This document shows, piece by piece, positions 10,906 to 22,618 of a stretch of DNA of 64,000 nucleotides. The DNA lies in contig NC_045436.1 of assembly GCF_002776525.5 (NCBI RefSeq), positions 7,231,918 to 7,295,917 on the forward strand, read 5' to 3'. The notes under the pieces were generated by a model. The model saw nothing but the letters and a program-made list of their open reading frames with translations. It was not told the origin of the DNA and searched no databases. The DNA is from Piliocolobus tephrosceles (taxonomy: Eukaryota > Chordata > Mammalia > Primates > Cercopithecidae). The translations under genes and the position numbers were made by a program. Position 1 is the first letter of the stretch. The number at the start of each line of letters is the position of its first letter.

Positions 10906-11899
10906 AAGCAAACAAGTAAGGGGGAAAAAAAGAACCCCAGACACACATTAAAAAACTATTCAAAACATTCCATCTGACAAACACATGAAATATCTAACAG
11001 TTACATGAGTTACACTTCAGCTTTCTGATACCAGGAGAGGCAACAGATGAAATTTTCATGGATTTGGGGTAAGAAGGAGTGACTTCACAGAAATGTTCAC
11101 CATGAGCTAGCAGAAACAGGCTCCATGCTGAGGAATGAAGCCTAAACCAATATAAAATATTTATATGTGCCCAGGGTTCCGCCAAGCCATCAAAGCAGGA
11201 AAACATAGGAGGCTGGCCTGAAGATGAGCAGCAGTCACTTCTGCTTCTTTCTTTTCAGCAAGTCAGTGCTTTTTTGTCTTGGCAGAAGGAAAGAAGAAAA
11301 GTGTGTACTTTTTGTGGCGGCCAGGATGTGATCCTCTGACCCACTTGTGAGCTCCCATCAGCCACTAAGAAACCTCTCAAGATTTCCAACTGGAATTGCA
11401 CTGAAGCTAAAAAGCATGGCATGCCCACTGGCAGCTATTTTGCTCTGGTGCCCAGTAGAGGCATTAGTTTGTGAGATTCCTATTCAACGGCCTTCAGTCG
11501 TACTGCTAGAACAAGGCCACACTGATAGAAGAAAGACTTGAGAAGCTATTTGCAGGTGAATTTTCTAAGAATGCCTTACAGATCTCAGTGGATTTTCTCT
11601 GGATAGTGCCAGTTGACACTGGTTGTCCCAACATAATTACAAGTTACAAACTTGATTTACGAAGCAGAAAGACTTGCCGTAAACAGAAAATAAAAATAAC
11701 TACTACTAACAGCAGAAACAACAATCTAGTTAATCTGTGCAAATCTAAAGTAAATAAAAATACACCACTTTTGTTCATAGCATTTACCTCAATTCCCATT
11801 TGGAGTTTCTACATATTGGACAGAATTCTTCATTGTTGTAAGGCCAACACATATAAAATATTAAAATTGATAGCTTAAATATAAAATATAATATGTATC
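10906..11899. other. Unassigned sequence
   Basis: No gene or repeat family is recognised. The frames here (for example 11588-11878) show no domain and end in AT-rich DNA. Confidence 0.4.
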
Positions 11900-12035
11900 A
11901 TAATAACAAATACTTGTATAGAGGTTATTGTGTGCCAGTAATTGTTCTAAACATTTCACATATATTAACGTATCTTTATTCATTTAATTCCCACACTAAT
12001 TCTGAGGGTAGGTATTATTATTATTCACATATAAT
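11900..12035 (-). mobile_element. MIR SINE fragment
   Basis: A reversed MIR tail is visible: tattgtgtgccagtaattgt, tcatttaattcccacac and gagggtaggtattattatta. Confidence 0.7.
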
Positions 12036-12091
12036 AATGTAATAATGGTTATCATAATTCATTATGGATTAAATGCCATTACAATAAAAAT

Positions 12092-12394
12092 TCTGTTGTT
12101 GTTTTTGGGACAGGGTCTTGCTGTGTCACCCAGGATGGAGTGCAGTGGCGTGATCATAGCTCACTTCAGCCTCAAACTCCTGGGCTCAAGTAACCCATCT
12201 ACCTCAGCCTCTGGAGTAGCTAGGATGGCAGATGCATGCCACCACAACTGGCTACTTTTTTAATTTTCATTTTTGTAGAGATGGGGCTGTCACTATGTTG
12301 CCCAGGATGGTCTTGAACTCCTGGGCTCAAGTGATCCTTCCACCTCATCCTCCCAAATCACTGGGATGACAGGCATGAGCCACCACTTGCAGAC
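12092..12394 (-). mobile_element. AluJ-type element
   Basis: An antisense, much diverged Alu. The target duplication acaataaaaat is intact (12081-12091 and 12395-12405). Confidence 0.9.
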
Positions 12395-12405
12395 ACAATA
12401 AAAAT

Positions 12406-13119
12406 ATTTTATGAAAAAAAGACTCCCTCTCTACCCAAATCCTGGCCTAAGAAGTATTCTACCTTGCCTCAGAGTCTATGAGAAGAATACAATAATCACA
12501 ACAGTTCATTTTTTCAATAGAAATACCAACAAGAATTTCAGAACAAGCATGAAAATTAACCGAAACATGTATATGAGGGTCAGAGTTTGAAAATAAGTAA
12601 GTAGTCTCACTGCGAATTTATTTTCCATAGGCAAGATGAACGCATTTCTATCTGAAACTCTACAGGATTGCCTGAGGCAGATCTAACCATCTAAGGAAAA
12701 TGCACAGTTTGGTTATTGTTTTCTTCCTAAAATCCACGCTACCTTTCCACCTGTATGTATTAAAAGGCTAAATCTCTGCACTGGGCTAATTTGAGGAGGA
12801 GGGTGCAAGTCCATACCACAGCAATCCTGACTCTTAACACACCCAAAAAAGTCTGTTATAAAACAAAAGTCATCCACCAAATTTCAGCTTGCTTGGACAA
12901 GGTGCTACATAGTATACGAGGAAAAAAGATCCATTTTATGATCTGGCACATCTCTAAGAATATAGCACTGTGAAATCAGTGACGGTCCTCATTTTCAATT
13001 AATCCAGTTATAACTAGAAAACATAATCTGATCTCACTTTCCAAATCCGGGTTTTTAATGGCTTACTCACTGTATCATCCTGGGCATGCTGTTCAATATC
13101 TCTGCAAGTTTGGATTTTG
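12406..13119. other. Unassigned sequence
   Basis: No repeat, RNA or gene signature is identified. The frame 12791-12973 is likely chance. Confidence 0.4.
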
Positions 13120-13290
13120 GAATTCCGTAGAAGTGCATTCTATCTCTATCACTTATCTTCTCTGAATCCTTAGGCAATTCACTTAATATTTCGAAGAAAC
13201 AGGCTCTTATATATAAAATCGGAGAAATAATACTATCCTCCATATGGATTCTGGGGAAGAATATATAAAATAATGAACTCCAGTGACCAT
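13120..13290 (+). mobile_element. MIR SINE fragment
   Basis: Diverged MIR landmarks are present: tccttaggcaattcacttaa, tatataaaatcggagaaata and a 'actatcctccatatgg' block. Confidence 0.5.
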
Positions 13291-13549
13291 GTGTTTACTG
13301 TCTCCACTGTGTACACACATTACTCTCCTTTTTCTAATTAGGTTACAAAAAACTCAGCAAATTTAAACCATGGCATATCCCTAACCTGATGTCTCTCTAC
13401 TTATCCAGCCTTGCTTTCTGCTTTGCACATGAAATAAACAACAAGAGACTATTATAGCACTAGCCCTCTGCCCTTCATCTTTTTTCTCAACTTTGTATCT
13501 TTATATTGTCCTCTTGGGTACAAATAGCCAGATGACTCCTATTTATCCC
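13291..13549. other. Unassigned sequence
   Basis: Nothing is recognised. Confidence 0.35.
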
Positions 13550-13805
13550 ATAAGATTGAGCTCAGCCTCCTCTCCTGGAGGTAAATAACCCTGACTCCTT
13601 CCAATTGGGGCTGTTTATCCCTCTGACATGCTGCAGTAGCTGGGCATGTTCCTCTGAATGCATGGTTATAGCTGCAATGGTATTGTACTATGATGTCATC
13701 ATTAATCATCTCCCTAGACAGACTTCAATTTCTTTGATGTTTTGTATTCTTAGAGTACACAGCACATAGCTCTCTAAGTAAGCATCTACTGAATCAATCA
13801 GCAAG
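13550..13805 (+). mobile_element. L2 LINE 3' end
   Basis: L2 3' UTR-like order: cctcctctcctggaggtaaa, cctgactccttccaattg, a pyrimidine-rich block, then agagtacacagcacatagc and agcatctactgaatcaatca. Confidence 0.55.
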
Positions 13806-13925
13806 CCAGTCATATATTAGTTTTGTATCACTGAAAGCACTTAATGTTACACATTCAGTGACAACTCAGTAAACACTAAGTGGCTCATGGATTATCAGAC
13901 TATACTGTATCAATGAAAAGACAAC

Positions 13926-14184
13926 TGTTTTTTTTTTTTGAGATGGAATCTTGCTCTGTCACCCAGGCTGGGGTGCAGTGGAACGATCTCGGCTCACTTT
14001 AAGCTCCGCCTCCCATGTTCAAGCAATTCTCTGCCTCACTCTCCCAAGTAGCTGGGTTTACAGGTGCCCGCCACCATGCCCGGCTAATTTTTCTATTTTT
14101 AGTAGAGACGGGGTTTCACCATCTTGGCCAGGCTGGTCTCGAACTCCTGACCCCATGATCCACCTGCCTTTGCCTCCCAAAGTG
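13926..14184 (-). mobile_element. 5'-truncated AluS/Y element
   Basis: This antisense Alu stops at cctcccaaagtg and lacks the last ~40 bp of the usual head. The target duplication aaagacaac is present on both sides (13917-13925 and 14185-14193), so the truncation happened at insertion rather than by later deletion. Confidence 0.92.
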
Positions 14185-14293
14185 AAAGACAACCTTTTAT
14201 ATTGCAAAAACTAGTACTTCAGGAGTCAAATATTCTTTCCAAGAGAGTAACAACAATTTTCCCAGGTGACCTGGAAAAATATTTGACTAGAGA

Positions 14294-14586
14294 TTTTTTT
14301 TTTTTTTTTTTTTTTTTGAGATAGGGTTTTCCTCTATTGCCTAGTCTGGAGTGCAGTGGTGTGATCACGGCTCACTGCAGCCTTGACCTCCTGGGCTCAA
14401 GTGATCCTCCCACATTAGTTGGGACTACAGGCATGCACCACCATGCCTGGTTGATTTTTAAATTTTTTGTAGAGACAGGGGTCTCAATATTGCTCTGGCT
14501 AGTCTTGAACTCCTGGGCTAAAGCAATCCTCCCACCTCAGCCTCTCAAAGTGCCTGGGACTATAGGCATGAGCCGCCGTGCGCAGC
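14294..14586 (-). mobile_element. AluJ-type element
   Basis: An antisense Alu with a long poly-T at the left. The left arm lacks about 20 bp around the tcagcctcccaagtagc block. A short agagat repeat flanks it. Confidence 0.88.
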
Positions 14587-15150
14587 AAGAGATGTAATTT
14601 TAAGAATAGATTGCAGGCCCCTATTCATAAGAAAGTAAGGCGTACTCCTGAATAATTAAAAGCTGTATTAGAATTAGCAATAAAAACACATCCACAGGAG
14701 GACTGATAATGTATACATTAAAAGGCAGGATTCCTGCCCACATGAAAGTTTACCTGCTACAATGCCATGAGGCACAACTCTCTTTAGTGCTCAGGCACTT
14801 AGGGAGGCACATTAATATGACTCCTTAGTACTCAGATCATAATCAGGGGATCACCTGTACCCTTGGGAAATAAGGCCCTTCCTGCGCACTGTGAAAGCTG
14901 CATTTATTATCCACACTGGATTGATTTTGCATATATACAGTGAGTACCGATATTTAAATCCCGTTAGAAGGCATATGAGTGAACTCAGCATACTTTTCAT
15001 TGAGCTTATAAGGTCTATTAAAAATAAATAACTGTATCCAATATTTCATTTTTTAAAGAAAATGACAATTATAGGAAGGGAAACATTTAATATAACGAGA
15101 CTGATCTCATAGTAAGGAGGCAGTCAAGGGCTCAGCCTGTTGGTGCATTA
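14587..15150. other. Unassigned sequence
   Basis: AT-rich sequence with no gene or repeat signature that I can name. Confidence 0.4.
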
Positions 15151-15242
15151 TTAACTCTTTCTGGTCACTTGGGTAACATTTTGAGTACTGTACTAAAAGA
15201 GGTAATTTACCAAATGGTACCCTAGTGGCCAGAAAGAGTTAA
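15151..15242. mobile_element. 84-bp TTAA-flanked inverted-repeat element (piggyBac-like MITE)
   Basis: TTAA occurs at 15151-15154 and 15239-15242. Between them the two ends are inverted repeats: bases 15155-15175 pair with 15218-15238 at 19 of 21 positions (core ctctttctgg...ccagaaagag). TTAA is the target duplication of piggyBac transposons. The body is about 42 bp between the arms and non-coding, so any mobilisation would have been in trans. The RNA would fold as a hairpin. I cannot assign a known MER family. A chance palindrome is unlikely at this arm length. Confidence 0.7.
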
Positions 15243-15459
15243 TGTGGTAATCAAAAATGAGCAATTTACTTCTCATCAACTAATCAAGCTTGGTAAAATT
15301 TTTTGTTAAAATGCCTCTGATACTGTTCAACCGAAATTTTAATTGAAAAACTGAAAGCCATTTAGTGAAAATACAGAAGAGTGGATATTACAATCGATTA
15401 ATCCAAGAAAAGTAATGGCATGTCTAACCCAAGAAAGACAATAATAAAACAACTGTTGT

Positions 15460-15670
15460 TGCAATTATTAACATCAATGCCACTACTATTTCTGAGTGGC
15501 CACCATGTGTCAGTTACTATTCTAGGTACTGTATGCATATATCACTGAATCTTCAAAATGGTAGGTTTTATTACCAGAAATGGAGGTACAGAGAGAGTAT
15601 GTAGCTGAGCCATGACTAGAGAAGCCAGATTTGTCAAATTTCACAGTCTATGATTATTTTATTATATGCT
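15460..15670 (-). mobile_element. MIR SINE
   Basis: Reversed MIR order: gccaccatgtgtcagttac, gtactgtatgcatatatcac, tacagagagagtatgtagct and agccagatttgtc. Confidence 0.65.
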
Positions 15671-15783
15671 AGACTGCCTCCCAATACATACAGACAAAAA
15701 TTTTAGCTTACTAGCTATCCAAATGATTTAGAATATGTTAGAAACAGTTTATTAAACAAATGCCCATTCCAGAGAAATTCTGA

Positions 15784-16361
15784 GGTGGTCACAGTGCCAA
15801 GTACGCTTGTATTTTCCTTGGGCTTTGGCCTGCAGTTGACATAGCAGTCCTGAGACGGCTTTAAAAGGCCTGCTTGCAAGGCTGGCCGTGGCCGGTGTCT
15901 GGGAACCCAGATTTCAGGAAGGTTCCCACCATTCTCAGACTAATGAGAGCAGCTCACCATGTTTAAACTGTTTATGCACACAGTGTAGTTTCTGCTGAAT
16001 CTGCTTTCCTTCTGCGAGCCTGGGATTTTGGTACATGCCAGGCAGAAGGTGCCTCCGTGACCAGCCCCAGTAAAACACTGCACGGAGGCTCTAACGAGCT
16101 TCCCTGGCAGAACACATTTCACACATGTGTTCTCACTGCCATAGGAATTGACTGTCCTGGGGCAGACAGACACAGGAGAGGTCTTGGAAGCTGGTGCCTG
16201 GTTTCCTGTGGACTTCACCCCACGTGTCTTTTCCTTTTGCTGACTTTGCTCTAGTCCCTCTCACTCTAGTAAATCTTACTTGTGAATATGACTAACATAT
16301 TGAGCCCTGTGAGTCCTCCTAGCAAATCGTCTAGCCTGGGGTGGTCTTGGGGACCCCTTTT
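15784..16361 (+). mobile_element. ERVL-type (class III) solo LTR
   Basis: The block starts near ggtggtcacagtgccaag and ends near tgtgagtcctcctagc and ggtggtcttggggaccc, a terminal arrangement I recall from mammalian ERVL-type LTRs. It is collinear for ~570 bp. The poly(A) signal region is mutated (gtaaatcttac). No internal retroviral genes adjoin it. The exact family name is uncertain. Confidence 0.7.
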
Positions 16362-16689
16362 ATTTTATGGTCATTGTGAACACTGGAAGTGACAGAAGGC
16401 TTTCTAATGGCTTTTAGAACATCCACAGCCGAGATGTGCAGCACAGCCAGAGCAAGGGTTACGTCTTTGGGATTTGTAACTTTCAGCATGTTAAGTTCAC
16501 TTCACAGCCTATTTTATGTCCCCATTATTATCTTTTTATTTGCTTTAGGACCTAATTTTTTCACACCTAAAAATTAATTTCAGTTATTTGTAACAAAACA
16601 ATGTTAGCATTTCTTATCAAATGTCTTGGAGGTATTTAACAAAAGTGAATACTCCTCTTTGACACACTTTCCTTTCTTGATTTCCATGA
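16362..16689. other. Unassigned sequence
   Basis: No signature is identified between the LTR and the L2. Confidence 0.35.
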
Positions 16690-17135
16690 CAGCACAGGCT
16701 CTTTGATTTCTTCTCACCAGCCTCCTTCACTGGTCCATTCTCCTCTAACCACTCCCAGAGCTTGGTTTCGAGACCACCCTTTTCTCCTCCATCTACACTC
16801 TCTCCGGAGGGGCCTCACTGACTGTGCTTTAAAAAAGTCTCCTTTGAGCAACAGACTCAAATCCACCTGCCCAACTGACATCTCTTTTGGATTTAAACTT
16901 GCTATGTCCAAATCAACAGAAACGATTTGATTTACACCTGCCCAGTCCCCATTATTACCTGTCCTCCCACAGTCTTCCCCATCTCAGTAAACGGCACCAA
17001 CCTCCACTGGGAGTGTAAGCCGAACATCTAGGATTCACTTCGAGCTCTTTCCTTTTTCTCAACCTCCACGGGGAATCCATAAGCCAGTCCTGCTAATTCT
17101 ACCTCCAAAACAGATCCATTTCTCTGCAACTACAC
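16690..17135 (+). mobile_element. L2 LINE, ORF2 end
   Basis: The characteristic L2 line ccatctcagtaaacggcacc, then taggattcacttcgagctc and aagccagtcctgctaattct, is present in order and ends at the MER5A. Confidence 0.75.
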
Positions 17136-17142
17136 TTCAGGC

Positions 17143-17352
17143 CAGCAGTTCTCAACTGGGAGCAATTTTGTCCCCCAGGGGACATTAGAAAATGTCTGGA
17201 GACATTTTTGGTTGCCATGACTAGGAGGGTGCTACCAGCATCTAGTAGGTAGAGGTGAGAGATGGTGCTACACATCCTAAAATGCACAGCATGGCCCCAC
17301 AATAAATACCTGTGGGCTCGAAATGTTGCTCGTACTAAGATGAGGAACTCTG
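17143..17352 (+). mobile_element. MER5A (hAT-Charlie, non-autonomous)
   Basis: The MER5A landmarks are well kept: cagttctcaactgggagc, ttttgtcccccaggggacat, aatgtctggagacatttttg and ggtgctaccagcatctagt, with an inverted end gatgaggaactctg. It sits directly at the end of the L2, consistent with insertion into it. Confidence 0.85.
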
Positions 17353-17886
17353 CTCAAGACCAAGCAACACAGAGTGCTGCAGCACTTCATCGCTTCTAGC
17401 ATTAATGTGTCCGTTCCCCTTCAGTTTCACATATCCTTCTGAACTACTTTCATTGTGTCCTGCAACAGGGCAATGTAAGTAAAATAGATATTTTACAAAC
17501 AGGGAAAGGCAAAGTTCAACTAAAATCTGCAGTGTTTCTAAACACAATACTTTGGAGAGGCAGCCTGTTGAAAATGTGTGCATGCATAAAATTTAGAGAT
17601 AATTCCAATGACAAAAAGAAAATACGAGCCCGCTGAGTTTCAATGCCTAATATTTTTTTCCTCATGTTCCAAAAAAATTTACAAAAAAGTCACTGACTAT
17701 GAGATGAATATGTTTGTGAACAAGTTGTGGTTGAGATGTCAGCCACCTCTATAATTTAATTTTAAAACAGAAACAAATTCTCACTGACCAGTCTGAAATT
17801 CCCAGTTATTTCAAAAAGTAATTTTCCTTTACTCCTTGATATCAAAATACCTCACTTACATATATACTCAAACCAGCTAACCACAT
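17353..17886. other. Unassigned sequence
   Basis: The antisense frame 17335-17583 has no recognisable domain. Nothing else is seen. Confidence 0.4.
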
Positions 17887-17901
17887 AAAAACCTACTGGC
17901 A

Positions 17902-18197
17902 GGCCGGACGCAGTGGCTCACGCCTGTAATTCCAGCACTTTGGGAGGCTGAGGCGGGCGGATCACAAGGTCAGGAGATCAAGACTATCTTGGCTAACACG
18001 GTGAAACCCCGTCTCCACTAAAAATATAAAAAATTAGCCGGGTGTGGTGGCGGGCGCCTGTAGTCCCAGCTACTCGGGAGGCGGAGGCAGGAGAATGGCG
18101 GGAACCTGGGAGGCGGAGCTTGCAGTGAGCCAAGATTGTGCCACTGCACTCCAGCCTGGGCAACAGAGTGAGATTCAGTCTCAAAAAAAAAAAAAAA
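17902..18197 (+). mobile_element. AluY-type element
   Basis: A full-length young Alu with A-tail and a perfect 15-bp target duplication aaaaacctactggca (17887-17901 and 18198-18212). It carries atggcgggaacc where human AluY has atggcgtgaacc, a variant I associate with Old World monkey lineages. Confidence 0.95.
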
Positions 18198-18284
18198 AAA
18201 AACCTACTGGCAAGGATAGAGCAAAGGCTTAAAACAATATTGGTCTCTCCTCACAAGAGCCCAGTTTAAATCATCTGGCACCTG

Positions 18285-18490
18285 TACACAAGTCTACTTA
18301 CTGTATTTATCACACTGTATGGTAATTGTTGACTTACTTTTCTCTGCAACTACACTGTATAAGCCATGACTTTGGTGTCAGTGGCTAACTGGGGTTTATA
18401 TACAGAACACCTTAGCCCGTAAGTTGGTATTGAACAAATATTTGTTAAAAGCGTATGTCAAGGAATAAATGAACAAATGAGTGAATGAAT
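18285..18490 (+). mobile_element. L2 LINE 3' end
   Basis: Terminal L2 pattern: tactgtatttatcacactgt, then ttgaacaaatatttgttaaa and gaataaatgaacaaatgagtg. Confidence 0.6.
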
Positions 18491-19230
18491 AGATGGAGAG
18501 GAAAAGAGAGTGCTCCCTGATAATTACAGGGAGAAGGTTATAGTATGCCTTTAGTACTATCTAGGCCCCTGAACCAAATGGGGTGGAGTGGAAAAAATTG
18601 ATACTACTGTAGAAGAAAGGAAAAAGAGTGAAATGGAAGCTAAAAACTCATCCTAGATAAACATTAAAAGTTAGTGGGTATAGCAGAGAGAAGAGGCCTG
18701 TCTTTCCAGATGATTATCTCTATTATGCCTGGAACTCCTAAGTGATAAGAAAGTTAATACTGAATGAAAAATCGATGTTGAACACATTTTATACTTGAAA
18801 GTCCACCATAATTTATCGATAAGACACAAAATAAGCCACAGAGATAATCTTTTCAGACTAAGCGACAAACTTTGGTTTGTCTTAGGGTTCCTCTTTAGAG
18901 CACCAGTGGTCCTAATGTTCACCGCCCTCCCTCCCAACTCCTTTCAAGTTCAATTATGGCACTAGCCCAGTAAATAAGACGTTCTTCCTTTCTCTATGAA
19001 AATATTGAAAACTTGCATCTGCCTGGAAATCTCTTCAACATGACAGGAATAGAAATTGACAAGTTCATAAGCCACAGTGAGTTTCAGTCGCAAGCATAGA
19101 AATCGCAAAAATGTGTTACTGCAGCTAAACATTGACACAGGTAAGCAGAGAACGATCATGCGTCAAGTACTTAAGGTACAGAGTAAATATGAACACTGAA
19201 CTTCTATAATCAAAGTACAATCTTTTAAAT
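18491..19230. other. Unassigned sequence
   Basis: The antisense frames 18671-18937 and 18962-19159 show no domain or codon signal. Confidence 0.4.
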
Positions 19231-19455
19231 CAAGTGTGTCCAAGCCGTGGCCTCTGGGCCGCAGCCCACATGCAACCCAGGACAGCTTTGAACGCGGCCC
19301 AACACCAATTCATAAACTTTCTTAAAACATTATGAGATCTTTTTGCTATTTTTTTAAGCTTATCAGCTACTATTGTTAGTGTATTTTATGTGCGGCTCAA
19401 GGCAATTCTTCTTCCAATATGGCTCAGGGAAGCCAAAAGATGGGACAACCCTGCA
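19231..19455. mobile_element. hAT-type MER element (non-autonomous)
   Basis: The body contains the blocks ggcctctgggccgcagccc, acagctttgaacgcggccc, cataaactttcttaaaacat and agggaagccaaaagatggg, typical of a common mammalian hAT MITE. The ends are imperfect inverted repeats (caagtgtgtcc; ggacaaccctgca). An 8-bp near-duplicate ttttaaat/gtttaaat flanks them (19223-19230 and 19456-19463), matching hAT target size. I am not sure of the family name. Confidence 0.7.
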
Positions 19456-19463
19456 GTTTAAAT

Positions 19464-19825
19464 GATCCAAATTCACCATACTGAATGATTCATAGTAATA
19501 CAAAATTGGTTTGTTTAATGCATAATTTACCTTAATAAACTGTTGTAATAAAAGCTGCAATTTTGCATGATTAAACGAGACTCCTGCTTGTCCTCAGATT
19601 TTGGTTTAACGTCTTTGCTGATAAAAAAGAATCACTCTTCCCCTAAAACACATACATAGATCAGAGAAATAGCCTATTTTTTCTTCAGAATTCTGTATTT
19701 TCATTGAATGTTTTATAATACAGTATTTGTATATCTTCCTCTACTAAACTGATTCTGGAAGCAGGCACTGGAGAAACCCTTGGGCCACAGAGAATGTAAT
19801 TTTCAGTAGTGATTAAAATTTTTTA
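19464..19825. other. Unassigned AT-rich sequence
   Basis: Nothing is recognised. Confidence 0.4.
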
Positions 19826-20036
19826 CAGCCTGGCCAACACTGTGAAACCCCGTCTCTACTAAAAATACAAAAAATTAGCTGGACATGGTGGCACATGTCT
19901 GTAATCCCAGCTACTTGGGAGGTTGAGGCAGGATTGTTGCTTGAACCCAGGAGGAGGTTGCTGTGAGTCAAGATCACAACACTGCACTCCGGCCTGGGTG
20001 ACAGAGTGAGACTCTGTCTCAGAAAAAACCAAACAT
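19826..20036 (+). mobile_element. 5'-truncated AluS element
   Basis: This begins at cagcctggccaacactgtg, inside the left arm, and runs to a normal right-arm end and A-rich tail. Confidence 0.9.
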
Positions 20037-20078
20037 TTAAAATCTTGCTAAGTTTTCAAGATTCATTTTCAACATAAG

Positions 20079-20515
20079 AACGCAAGAATATTAGGGTTGG
20101 AAAGGATTTTAAAAATCTTTGGCCTAGGCCAGGCACAGTGGTTCACACCTGTAATCCCAGCACTTTGGGAGGCTGAGGCCGGCGGATCACGAGGTCAAGA
20201 GATCGAGACTATCCTGGCCAACATGGTGAAACCCCGTCTCTACTAAAAATACAAAAATTAGCCAGGCGTGGCGGCATGCACCTGTAGTCCCAGTTACTCA
20301 GGAGGCTGAGGCAGGAGACTTGCTTGAACCTGGGAGGCGGAGGTTGCAGTGCGCTGAGATCGTGCCACTGCACTCCAGCCTGGTGACAGAGCGAGACTCC
20401 ATCTCAAAAAACAAAAACAAAAACAAAAACCTTTGGCCTAACTCCTTATATACACAGGTGAGAAAATGAATGTTTAGAGACATTAAGTGACCTATCCAAA
20501 TGCACACAATCGCTG
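20079..20515. mobile_element. Ancient MIR/L3-like relic split by an Alu
   Basis: Left part agaatattagggttggaaag (to 20126) and right part taactccttatatac, then aagtgacctatccaaatgca (from 20441), form one old relic of the type 'ggaaggaccttagagatca...aagtgacttgcccaaggtca'. The Alu at 20127-20430 interrupts it. Confidence 0.5.
20127..20430 (+). mobile_element. AluS-type element
   Basis: A full-length Alu with (aaaac)n tail and an exact target duplication ctttggccta (20117-20126 and 20431-20440). Confidence 0.94.
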
Positions 20516-21257
20516 TATTCCTTCTATCTGTGAGATCATGAATTGTGACATCATCAATCATCCATTTAATTACATCTTACTCAGGGTAAAATGCCACATT
20601 AGTGTATATATACATGTACATTGGGGTGTGTTTTATTTTTTTTTAAACCAACAGGTAATACTTCCCCTTAACCTACATAATTAAATATCCTGTTTTTGGT
20701 TTGTTTTAGTAACACAATCACAAGCCTTTCCTTCATTTAAAGTTTAACAATTCTTCTGAATGACCTGATCATCTGTAATTAGGTATAGCACCATGGTGAC
20801 AACCATGTCATAATTTATTCCTCTTACCTGGCAGCAAGCAAGTTTCTTTTTGGAAATACATCCCAATTTCAGAAAGTTAAAAAACAAAAGTAGTTTCAAA
20901 ACTGGAGGAAATAAGGTAGGCAACAAATAGCAAATGTATGTTAAGAACCTATTACCTAACTTTTCATTTGACTGTATTACCTCCTTTGATTGTTAACTAC
21001 TTTTGACTTCTTTAATTGAAATATTTGCTTTCAAGTCTAATACTTTAGACAACTCATTATATCTGTAAAGAAAAACAATATAATTATCCACATTTCATTT
21101 GTCAGATGTATTATACATACCAGCAGATTTCCATATTAGGAGCTCAGAAAAAAAAAATTAAAGAACTCAGAAAGGAGGGAAAGGGCTAACTAGTTTCAAG
21201 AAGGTAAAAGAGAGACAAGTAACCAATAATATTATACATAGTAGTGAACACAGCCTC
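20516..21257. other. Unassigned AT-rich sequence
   Basis: No gene, RNA or repeat family is identified. Confidence 0.4.
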
Positions 21258-21258
21258 A

Positions 21259-21300
21259 AGACTATCATCACACAGATTCAGGACTATCATCACACAATTC
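21259..21300. repeat. 21-bp tandem duplication
   Basis: Two copies of a(g)gactatcatcacaca(g)attc (21259-21279 and 21280-21300) differ at two positions. Confidence 0.85.
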
Positions 21301-21434
21301 AACAAGCCAGCACAAGAACGGTAGCTACCTGTCTATGTTAAGGAATAAAAGACGTGCTACCAGGCTAAATCCGTTAGGAAGTAAAATAGTTAAGAGAAAT
21401 GAGCAGCTATTGAGCCTTTGTAGTAAATTAGTGC

Positions 21435-21560
21435 AATTCATTCATTCAGTCAGTCATTCAGCAAATGTGTTCTCTGTTTGAGAGGTGAACAAAACACAAT
21501 TACAGCTCGACCTTCATGGAGTTTACATTCTAGTGAGGGTTGCAGACACTAAACAAAGTA
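21435..21560 (-). mobile_element. L2 LINE 3' terminus
   Basis: A reversed L2 end: attcattcattcagtcagtc, ggtgaacaaaacacaatt, catggagtttacattctagt and gcagacactaaacaaag. Confidence 0.75.
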
Positions 21561-21830
21561 ATATTCTTCCTTCCCACTATTTTCTTTTTCTATTTCCTTT
21601 CCTTTGAGTGCATGTTTATACCTGACAACAATGTCTATAGGTATAGAGTCCCACTAAGTCACGTGTTTGACTTGGCAAAAGGAAAATGAAACAAGAAGGG
21701 GAATGTCATAGGGTTAGACTAAACGTGCAGCGCTACTGAGGGTACTACCAATCACAACAGGACAGTGAGAGGGGCAGGGCACTTGAAATGGGATGGTTAG
21801 GGGCTGCCTCTACGAGATACATAAGAAAGT
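21561..21830. other. Unassigned sequence
   Basis: Nothing is recognised between the L2 end and the Alu target site. Confidence 0.35.
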
Positions 21831-21840
21831 GGCAAATGCA

Positions 21841-22156
21841 GCCGGTGGCTCATGCCTGTAATCCCAGCACTTTGGGAGGCCGAGGCAGGCGGATCACGAG
21901 GTCAGGAGATTGAGACCATCCTGGCTAACACAGTGAAACCCCGTCTCTACTAAAAATACAAAAAAGTTAGCCAGGCATGCTGGTGGCGCCTGTAGTCCCA
22001 GCTACTCAGGAGGCTGAGGCAAGAGAACTACATGAACCCGGGAGGCGGAGCTTGCGGTGAGCCGAGATGGTGCCACTGCACTCCAGCCTGGGCGACACAG
22101 CAAGACTCCGTCTCAAAACAAAAAAACAAAAAAAAAAAAAGGAAAAGAAAGCAAGC
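21841..22156 (+). mobile_element. AluY-type element
   Basis: The head is shortened (gccggtggctc, about 8 bp lost) and the tail is mixed A/caaaaaa then gaaaagaaagcaagc. The exact target duplication ggcaaatgca flanks it (21831-21840 and 22157-22166). Confidence 0.93.
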
Positions 22157-22166
22157 GGCAAATGCA

Positions 22167-22618
22167 ATAGGAAAACTTGTGTCAGGCATTGGAAACTGTA
22201 GAAAATAATCTAAATCAGTAATGAGTTGTTCAGTGTTTTCCTGATTATGTCCTCTCATGAGGCTTGACTATGTCCATATTTCTTATCGGAATGTCTTTCA
22301 TTTATTTGGAAATCTTGCTGGCTTCATTTTGAGTGCGGTACTCCACTCAAGCAAACAATGCTGTTAACTGACAAAGAGGCAAGTAATTTGACAACTAAAC
22401 TTCTGCAGGCAATCAATACGCATGAGGACAACAGAACTCTCAGGGCAACAGGAATTCCTTACTACAACTCCCATACGTGGCATACGTGGCAGGTGTCAGA
22501 GGGGTGGGTGGACATAAACACAGTTCTGGACTTCTCTATAGAAGCATTACATTCGTAAGTCACATACATGTGCTCTGCTTCATCAGAAATGGATTTTTTG
22601 AAAAGTATAGAGGAGAGA
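22167..22618. other. Unassigned sequence with a 9-bp tandem duplication
   Basis: The frames 22358-22558 (+) and 22462-22713 (-) have no recognisable domain. At 22472-22489 the unit catacgtgg is repeated twice exactly. Confidence 0.4.
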
